DNA from: Planctobacterium marinum
Lineage (GTDB): Bacteria > Pseudomonadota > Gammaproteobacteria > Enterobacterales > Alteromonadaceae
DNA length: 64,000 nt
NCBI RefSeq assembly: GCF_020687805.1
Contig: NZ_JAJEWQ010000007.1
Location: 1-64,000 of the forward strand
Direction: 5' to 3'
Part shown: positions 58,088-64,000 of the stretch, piece after piece
Position numbering within the stretch: the stretch's first letter is position 1
Layout: each line of letters opens with the position of its first letter
Notes under the pieces: generated by a model
What the model saw: only the letters and a program-made list of their open reading frames with translations
Told to the model about the DNA's origin: nothing
Database searches by the model: none
Program-made: the position numbers and the translations under genes

Positions 58088-59179
58088 TTACTGCATAGCG
58101 TTGTTAATAGTAGACAGCAATTCCTGCTTGTTAAAGTCAGTAACCCGATTTAATACGGACTGCCTGTGCGTCATACCTCCGAGAATATAAAACGTAGTAT
58201 CGTCCTGTAACAAGCCCCGGTGGTCCATAGTTGGTGCAGAATTATTAACAATTATCCAACGTTTTTGATCAATATGAAAGAACCAGATTTTATTGTCCGG
58301 TTCCGACGCTTCGCCGTTGTACCCAACGCCATTAAAATTATAGGGATTTGCACTGCCTCCGATAAAGAGAATGCCGTCTCCAAAATCTGTGTTTACTCCA
58401 CTTGCCGCCATGCGATAGCGTGCTGTGTGGGTTGGATGAGGAATGGTTTGCCAATCTATTTTGGCATAGTTGAGCGGATCAATGAGGCCAATATAACAGG
58501 CGGGTTCAGCCGCAAACGTGCGCCGCGCATTTTGGCGCGCCAGCACTTTAACGCCATCACAAACAACCATTCTGTTGTTAACAATGCCACCCGCGTGCCC
58601 GAAAACCGCAGCTCCCGGAAATGGCGAGCCCATTTGCCATGAATCTCGTTTGATATCGTATATCTGCACCAGATTGACATTGCCATCATTGTGCCAACCA
58701 CTGATGAGATAAACGTAACGTTGTTGGTAAACGAGAGCCACGCTGTCATCTACCGGCACCGGCATGTTCTTCAGTCTGGTGTACTGATCAGTAAGCACGT
58801 TATAAGCGTAGTTATCGGCGCTGGATATTTCGCTGTGATCCGCGGCAACCGTGTAGCCACCAAACAGGTAGGCGATGCCATTAACTCCCACGGCGACGCT
58901 GGCTAATCTGCCTTGTAGCGGTAATGAGGCGGGTACCGCTGTACGTTGTTGCCAATATTGTTCGGTGAATTTAAAAGACCACACCTGGTTGTGTACATCC
59001 TGCCAGTCTTTACCTGCCCCCAGCCCCATAAACGATATAAGCCAGCGTGCCTCATCATTCTGAACCAGCACAGTTGCGTTATTGCTAACCGGTTTTGGTA
59101 AGTCGGGAATTGTGGCGGCGAAGCTCTTAATATTGATCAGCAGTATGCTAAGCAATGTAATGCGGTATCCTGAAAACAT
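58088..59179 (-). CDS. Exported Kelch-repeat beta-propeller protein
   Basis: The 363-residue protein has a signal peptide (about 1-21). It has about five or six Kelch-type blades, seen as repeated 'VNGIAYLFGGYT', 'YVYLISGWHN', 'RMVVCDG', 'GILFIGGSANPYN' and 'FYILGGMTH' strands ending in double Gly. The layout resembles N-acetylneuraminate epimerase (NanM) and galactose-oxidase-like propellers, but no sialic acid genes are nearby. The role is unknown. Confidence 0.85.
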   Translation of the reverse strand: MFSGYRITLLSILLINIKSFAATIPDLPKPVSNNATVLVQNDEARWLISFMGLGAGKDWQDVHNQVWSFKFTEQYWQQRTAVPASLPLQGRLASVAVGVNGIAYLFGGYTVAADHSEISSADNYAYNVLTDQYTRLKNMPVPVDDSVALVYQQRYVYLISGWHNDGNVNLVQIYDIKRDSWQMGSPFPGAAVFGHAGGIVNNRMVVCDGVKVLARQNARRTFAAEPACYIGLIDPLNYAKIDWQTIPHPTHTARYRMAASGVNTDFGDGILFIGGSANPYNFNGVGYNGEASEPDNKIWFFHIDQKRWIIVNNSAPTMDHRGLLQDDTTFYILGGMTHRQSVLNRVTDFNKQELLSTINNAMQ

Positions 59180-59642
59180 AGAGACGTGATTTTTTGAATG
59201 AGATATTCCCTACAGTAGCGCTATCTCAGGGGGTTGTCTTCCCGCCAGTAGGGGGGGGCTGCCCGGGTACAAACATATTCACTCATTAATCATATTTGCA
59301 ATTGTTGTTATAATAGTCGTTGAAACCCTTTAAAAACGGAGTCTATAGCAATAAATTATGGATAAAAACGAATTGTCATAAAAATTTAAAATAAATAAAA
59401 ATGCAAAAAAGTTGCATAAATATATTTTGTGTGGCACATTCTCTCTCAACAGAAGCTGACCCCGAATTTATTTGTTGTAGACCTAACATGAAAGCCTTTA
59501 TGCAACGCCAATCTTGTTTCCTTCCTGCCATTACTCTGGTGGAATTGTTCACATTCCGACGATAGAGCACTGTGGTTGACTGATATTCAGCAGCCACTTT
59601 CTTTTTTTCACCTATTCTTAAAAATTTGACCAAGAGATCAGT
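59180..59642. promoter_or_regulatory. Upstream region of argCBFGH with candidate ArgR sites
   Basis: No supported gene is seen; the frame at 59376-59633 (minus) has no ribosome binding site. An AT-rich block at 59375-59428 holds TAAATAAAAATGCA and, a few bases on, TTGCATAAATATATTTT. Both resemble the ArgR pattern TGAATWWWWATTCA, with mismatches, spaced about as paired ARG boxes are. They are candidates only. A G7 run stands near 59250. Confidence 0.4.
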
Positions 59643-60677
59643 ATGATTAACGTATCCTTATTAGGAGCCAGTGGTTACACCGGAATGGAACTGGCGTTGT
59701 TGGTGGAGCAGCACCCGAAAATGCAGCTTCAGGGAATGTATGTATCTGAACATAGCCAGGATGCCGGAAAAGCCCTTTGGCAACTGGATAGCCGGTTTTA
59801 TCAGGTGCCGTTTACCGATGATAAATTGACTTTAACCGCACTCAGTGATGCGGTACTGGATCAGGTTGCAGAACAAAGCGACCTGATTTTTTTAGCGACC
59901 CCCCACGAGTTTAGCCACGATATCAGCGCCAGATTAATGCAACAGGGTGCGAAACTGTTGGATTTATCTGGCGCATTCAGAATCAAAGATACTGCGGTTT
60001 TTTCTCAGTTTTATGGATTTGAGCACCAGCAAAATGCCCTGTTGCAACAGGCAGTTTATGGTTTAGCAGAATGGTACGCCGAAGACATTAAGCAGGCAGA
60101 TCTGGTGGCGGTTCCCGGATGTTACCCAACGGCATCACTACTGGCGTTAAAGCCACTTCAGGCTGCCGGTTTAATTGACAACACAGTGTTGCCTGTGATC
60201 AATGCGACGTCCGGAGTGAGTGGCGCAGGCAGAAAGGCCAGTATGACCAACAGTTTGTGTGAAGTCAGTTTGCAATCCTACGGTGTTTTATCGCATCGTC
60301 ATCAACCCGAAATCAGTAGCTATTTGCACAATGATGTTATTTTCACCCCGCATTTGGGCAATTTTAAGCGCGGAATTTTGGCCACAATAACCCTGAAACT
60401 GCAGGCCAATGTCACTGAGTCTGCCATTCAGGACGCTTATCAGTCAGCCTACGGGCAGTCTGATATCGTGAAAATGCTACCGGTTTGGCCCAAGTTGGAC
60501 CAGGTGGTTAATTCACCGAAATGTCACCTGCACTGGCAATATTCAGCGCAAAATCACTACATAGTGATCAGCAGCGCAATAGACAACCTGTTAAAGGGCG
60601 CCGCTTCTCAGGCGATGCAATGCGCCAATCTGATGCAGGGCTGGCCCGATTCACTTGGACTTACCCAGGGTAACTGA
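59643..60677 (+). CDS. argC: N-acetyl-gamma-glutamyl-phosphate reductase
   Basis: The 344-residue enzyme makes N-acetylglutamate semialdehyde, the third step of arginine synthesis. The NAD(P) site is SLLGASGYTGMELALLV; the catalytic Cys is in VPGCYPTASLLAL; SGVSGAGRKAS and HRHQPEIS follow. It is the first gene of argCBFGH, and argB starts 10 bp after it. Confidence 0.97.
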   Translation: MINVSLLGASGYTGMELALLVEQHPKMQLQGMYVSEHSQDAGKALWQLDSRFYQVPFTDDKLTLTALSDAVLDQVAEQSDLIFLATPHEFSHDISARLMQQGAKLLDLSGAFRIKDTAVFSQFYGFEHQQNALLQQAVYGLAEWYAEDIKQADLVAVPGCYPTASLLALKPLQAAGLIDNTVLPVINATSGVSGAGRKASMTNSLCEVSLQSYGVLSHRHQPEISSYLHNDVIFTPHLGNFKRGILATITLKLQANVTESAIQDAYQSAYGQSDIVKMLPVWPKLDQVVNSPKCHLHWQYSAQNHYIVISSAIDNLLKGAASQAMQCANLMQGWPDSLGLTQGN

Positions 60678-60687
60678 GGGCCGGAAT

Positions 60688-61479
60688 ATGAAAAACTTTC
60701 TTGTCGTTAAAGTAGGGGGCGCATTGCTGAATGACAATGTTGCCCTGCAATCTGTACTCAAGGTGTTGCACGAACTACAGGGGCAGTTTGCTCCGGTGCT
60801 GGTACACGGCGGCGGCGATACTACGCAGGCGCTGTTAGAGAAGCTGGCGTTTAACAGTGAAAAAGTGGATGGTGTACGCGTTACGCCAAAGACGCATTTA
60901 CCCTATGTTGTGGGTGCCCTTGCCGGTACCGTCAATACCGAAATTTGTGCGGCGGCGAGCGTATGTGATCTGAAGCCGGTGGGATTAACCCTGCTGGACG
61001 GAAACGCCTGCCAGGCCAAACAAAAAAGTGTCGAACTGGGCGCTGTTGGAGACGTCATTCCGGGTGATCCTGTGCTGCTCAAACTGTTGTGCAGCCAAGG
61101 TTATTTGCCGGTCATTTCATCCATTGCCAGTGACGCACAAGGCAACTTACTAAATGTGAATGCCGATGACGCTGCCGCCACCATTGCCCAATTACTGGCG
61201 GCTGAGCTGGTGTTGTTGTCAGATGTACCGGGGGTACTGGATGCGGACAAAGTGCTGCTCAGCTCGCTGAATCGTCATAGTATTGCCGAACACTGTGCCA
61301 GCGGCGTAATTCAGGGCGGCATGGTGGTAAAAGTCAAATCGGCATTGGCCACCGCTAATCAGACCGGTAAGTCCGTGTTTATCAGTTCCTGGAAATCTCC
61401 GGAGCAACTACTGGCATTAACTCAGGGGGAGCCTTGTGGCACGCGTATTCAGCCTGACAACCCCGCACAATCCGTTTGA
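60688..61479 (+). CDS. argB: Acetylglutamate kinase
   Basis: The 263-residue kinase phosphorylates N-acetylglutamate. VVKVGGALL and VLVHGGGDTTQALLEKL are the ATP and substrate sites; NVNADDAAATIAQLL and LLSDVPGVLD close the active site. The start is the Met of KNFLVVKVGG at 60688, with GAGGGCCGG just upstream; the longer frame runs into argC. It lies second in the operon. Confidence 0.97.
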   Translation: MKNFLVVKVGGALLNDNVALQSVLKVLHELQGQFAPVLVHGGGDTTQALLEKLAFNSEKVDGVRVTPKTHLPYVVGALAGTVNTEICAAASVCDLKPVGLTLLDGNACQAKQKSVELGAVGDVIPGDPVLLKLLCSQGYLPVISSIASDAQGNLLNVNADDAAATIAQLLAAELVLLSDVPGVLDADKVLLSSLNRHSIAEHCASGVIQGGMVVKVKSALATANQTGKSVFISSWKSPEQLLALTQGEPCGTRIQPDNPAQSV

Positions 61480-61506
61480 GCCACATTAAGAAAAAGGTCC
61501 GTTATC

Positions 61507-62421
61507 ATGAAACAAGATTTATTAACCTTCACAAATTGGTCGAAAGACAACCTCCAGGCCTTGTTGGACTCCGCACTGGACATCAAGGCGCATCCTGAAA
61601 AATACGCAACAGCATTAGCGGGTAAATCCATTGTGGGCTTGTTCGAAAAGCCGTCACTGAGAACGCGTGTGAGCTTTGATATTGGTATCAATAAACTGGG
61701 CGGGCATTTTCTATATCTGGATATGGAAAGTGGCAATTTGTCGGGCCGGGAGTCGGGCAAGGACATGGCGGGCAATCTGGGCTGTTGGGCCGATGCGATT
61801 GTGGCCCGCGTTTTCAAGCATAGTACTTTGCAGACCCTGTCTGAAAATACCCATGTTCCGGTGATCAACGCCCTGTGTGATCTTTATCATCCCTGCCAGG
61901 CATTGGCCGACTATTTGGCGTTAGCAGAAAAGTTCGATGACCTGTCCAGCGTGCACCTGGCCTATCTTGGGGACGGAAATAACGTGGCTCATTCACTGAT
62001 GATAGTGGGCGCAATTTTGGGGGTTAAACTGACGATAGCCACACCGATGGGTTATGAACCCGACAGCAGCATTGTGGATTGGTGCCAGAGTGCGGCGCAA
62101 TCCAGTGGCAGTACCTTAACCCTGACTAATGATGTCAACAGTCTGAAAGACGTTGACGCACTGTACACTGACACCTGGATCTCCATGGGCGATAGCACTC
62201 CGCTGGAACAAATTAAGAATCAGTTCCAACCCTTTCAGCTCAATGAGACATTGATGAAACAATCCGGGGCGCAATGGGCAATGCATTGCCAACCCGCTCA
62301 CCGGGATCTGGAAATCACCAGTAAGGTGGCTGACAGCGAACAATCTTTACTGCTGTTACAGGCAGAAAACCGTATGCATGCGCAAAACGCCATTTTGTTG
62401 TGGCTGTTAGCGAAAAACTAA
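61507..62421 (+). CDS. argF: Ornithine carbamoyltransferase
   Basis: The 304-residue enzyme makes citrulline from ornithine and carbamoyl phosphate. The carbamoyl-phosphate loop reads FEKPSLRTRVSFD; HPCQALADY and the ornithine segment (WMS-like, here WISMGD) follow, and HCQPAHRDLEI contains the catalytic Cys region (HCLP in most, HCQP here). It lies third in the operon. Confidence 0.97.
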   Translation: MKQDLLTFTNWSKDNLQALLDSALDIKAHPEKYATALAGKSIVGLFEKPSLRTRVSFDIGINKLGGHFLYLDMESGNLSGRESGKDMAGNLGCWADAIVARVFKHSTLQTLSENTHVPVINALCDLYHPCQALADYLALAEKFDDLSSVHLAYLGDGNNVAHSLMIVGAILGVKLTIATPMGYEPDSSIVDWCQSAAQSSGSTLTLTNDVNSLKDVDALYTDTWISMGDSTPLEQIKNQFQPFQLNETLMKQSGAQWAMHCQPAHRDLEITSKVADSEQSLLLLQAENRMHAQNAILLWLLAKN

Positions 62422-62439
62422 TTTTTGAGGAGATTTATT

Positions 62440-63657
62440 ATGTCTGAGCACAATGTTAAAAAGGTCGTGTTGGCCTATTCCGGTGGACTGGATACGTCGG
62501 CAATCATCCCCTGGTTAAAAGAAAATTACGACTGTGAAGTCGTGGCCTTTGCTGCTGATGTGGGGCAGGGTGATGAAGAACTGACGGGCCTGCATGACAA
62601 GGCTATCGCATCCGGAGCCAGTGAATGTTACATCGTAGACTTAAAGGAAGAGTTTGTTAAAGATTATATCTTCCCGACACTGCAAACCGGTGCCGTTTAC
62701 GAAGGTGAATACCTGTTAGGCACGTCGATGGCCAGACCGGTTATTGCCAAAGCACAGGTGGAGATCGCCAGAAAAGTGGGAGCAGACGCCCTGTGCCATG
62801 GTTGTACCGGTAAAGGCAATGACCAGGTGCGTTTTGAAGGGGCTTTCTCGGCCTTAGCGCCTGATCTGAAAGTGATTGCCCCATGGCGGGAATGGGATAT
62901 GGTTTCGCGGGAAGACCTGCTGGATTATCTGGCTACCCGCAATATTGCCACGACGGCTTCTGCCACTAAGATTTACAGTCGCGACGCCAATGCCTGGCAT
63001 ATTTCGCATGAGGGGGGAGAGTTAGAGAACCCCTGGAATGAGCCCAGCAAGCAGGTCTGGACTATGACGGTAGATCCGGAAGACGCGCCGGATGCACCGG
63101 AAACTGTGCATCTGAGTTTTGAACAGGGTATGCTGACTAAGGTAAATAACGAGGCGTTGTCGCCGTTATCCGCCCTGGTGAAACTGAATCAGATTGGGGC
63201 CGCTCATGGTGTTGGTCGGATTGATATCGTAGAAAATCGCCTGGTGGGTATGAAATCCAGAGGGTGTTATGAAACGCCGGGTGGTACTTTAATTTACAAA
63301 GCTTACAAGGCTATTGAAAGCCTGGTGCTGGACAAACATTCACTGAAACACAGAGAGAGTCTGGGGCTGGAGTTTTCTCACGTGTTATATGACGGTCGCT
63401 GGTTTACGCCGCTGTGTCAGTCACTGCTTGCCGGTGCTAAAGTATTTGCAGAGCAAATCAGCGGTGAAGTGGTGATCAAGCTATACAAAGGCAGCGCCAC
63501 TGTGATTCAAAAAGCATCAGTGAACAGTCTGTATTCTGAAGATTTTGCGACCTTTGGTGCCGATGACGTTTACGATCAAAAGCATGCTGAGGGCTTTATC
63601 CGCCTGTACAGTTTGGCGAGCAGAATCAAAGCCATGCAAGACAAGCAAAAAGGTTAA
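62440..63657 (+). CDS. argG: Argininosuccinate synthase
   Basis: The 405-residue enzyme joins citrulline and aspartate using [20 protein letters not shown] is the PP-loop; [13 protein letters not shown] and [23 protein letters not shown] are family blocks. The start is the Met of [14 protein letters not shown], with GAGGAG eight bases upstream; the longer frame begins with a TTG in the ribosome binding region. It lies fourth in the operon. Confidence 0.98.
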   Translation: MSEHNVKKVVLAYSGGLDTSAIIPWLKENYDCEVVAFAADVGQGDEELTGLHDKAIASGASECYIVDLKEEFVKDYIFPTLQTGAVYEGEYLLGTSMARPVIAKAQVEIARKVGADALCHGCTGKGNDQVRFEGAFSALAPDLKVIAPWREWDMVSREDLLDYLATRNIATTASATKIYSRDANAWHISHEGGELENPWNEPSKQVWTMTVDPEDAPDAPETVHLSFEQGMLTKVNNEALSPLSALVKLNQIGAAHGVGRIDIVENRLVGMKSRGCYETPGGTLIYKAYKAIESLVLDKHSLKHRESLGLEFSHVLYDGRWFTPLCQSLLAGAKVFAEQISGEVVIKLYKGSATVIQKASVNSLYSEDFATFGADDVYDQKHAEGFIRLYSLASRIKAMQDKQKG

Positions 63658-63671
63658 TTGAGAGGCATATT

Positions 63672-64000
63672 ATGGCGTTATGGGGCGGAAGGTTTACACA
63701 GCAACCCAGTGAATTGTTTAAGAAGTTCAATGATTCTTTACCCGTGGACTATCGTCTGGTTGAGCAGGATATACAGGGTTCCATATGTTGGTCGAAAGCG
63801 TTGCAGCAGGTGGGGGTATTAACCGATCTTGAGCAACAAAAATTGCAAAATGCCTTGCAGGCTTTGGCTGTCGAAGTCCAGCAAGATCCGCAGCAAATCC
63901 TGCAGTCTGATGCTGAAGATATCCATAGCTGGGTGGAGCAAAAGCTGATTGCCACTGTTGGTGATTTGGGCAAAAAGCTGCATACCGGCCGTAGCCGAAA
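63672..64000 (+). CDS. argH: Argininosuccinate lyase, N-terminal part (cut by window end)
   Basis: The visible 109 residues begin [34 protein letters not shown] and reach VEQKLI...[14 protein letters not shown], the usual substrate-binding block (LHTGRSRND). The enzyme releases arginine and fumarate. It is the last gene of the cluster in view. In Alteromonas and Vibrio argH may carry an ArgA-like C-terminal domain; this cannot be seen here. Confidence 0.97.
   Translation, partial: MALWGGRFTQQPSELFKKFNDSLPVDYRLVEQDIQGSICWSKALQQVGVLTDLEQQKLQNALQALAVEVQQDPQQILQSDAEDIHSWVEQKLIATVGDLGKKLHTGRSR

Noticed and set aside
59376-59633. Open frame of 85 codons on the minus strand
   Set aside because: It lies in the argC control region, with no start signal or known family.

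Overview
The window looks like a chromosomal segment of a marine, Alteromonadaceae-like gammaproteobacterium. The reasons are the arrangement of groES-groEL, fxsA, cutA and dsbD near each other, an aroQ-accB-accC operon, the efp/epmA/epmB lysylation genes, a hut cluster, an argCBFGH operon, and a TonB-dependent receptor for sugar uptake. This is inference from gene content. There is no rRNA or tRNA gene to anchor it and no CRISPR array.

Left edge (1-4.6 kb) is accessory DNA. It starts with the 3' end of a group II intron (domains V and VI). An AT-rich two-gene operon on the minus strand follows, encoding an OLD-type ATPase/TOPRIM nuclease and a UvrD-like helicase, which together form a Gabija (GajA/GajB) anti-phage system. 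A gene-free stretch and a small three-helix membrane protein come next.

4.6-12.7 kb holds an AsmA-like protein, two tandem paralogous small cytoplasmic proteins, two exported proteins of unknown function, a serine hydrolase, and a CadC/TolB-type membrane regulator split by a frameshift at an A7 run. 12.7-24.6 kb is mostly housekeeping: groEL-groES with a clear sigma-32 promoter, fxsA, cutA-dsbD, upp and aroQ-accBC. Inserted into it are a DJ-1 protein, a metallo-beta-lactamase-fold protein that has lost its HxHxDH motif, and a solute-binding-like protein.

24.6-34.2 kb holds an SMR transporter, an intact MBL hydrolase and small genes, then a trehalose module: MFS transporter, LacI repressor, GH37 trehalase and a divergent TonB receptor. 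Near-identical LacI operators sit in front of the transporter and between trehalase and receptor. A further copy lies about 9 kb away, between a solute-binding-like gene and a diguanylate cyclase gene, which suggests that this signalling pair belongs to the same regulon.

34.2-41.9 kb contains two adjacent large palindromes followed by a terminator-like hairpin, a PocR-domain hybrid kinase, an EF-hand protein, an ArsR/SRPBCC/DUF4287 operon with its own operator, and the solute-binding/GGDEF pair. 41.9-47.2 kb is the histidine utilisation cluster: hutI divergent from hutCUH, with a palindromic HutC-type operator between them. 47.3-54.4 kb has a hydrolase, a hybrid kinase/HD-GYP pair, and epmA, efp and epmB. 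54.4-59.2 kb holds small proteins of unknown or weakly supported function, methylglyoxal synthase, a second GGDEF protein and a Kelch protein. 59.6-64 kb is argC-argB-argF-argG-argH, with argH cut by the window end.
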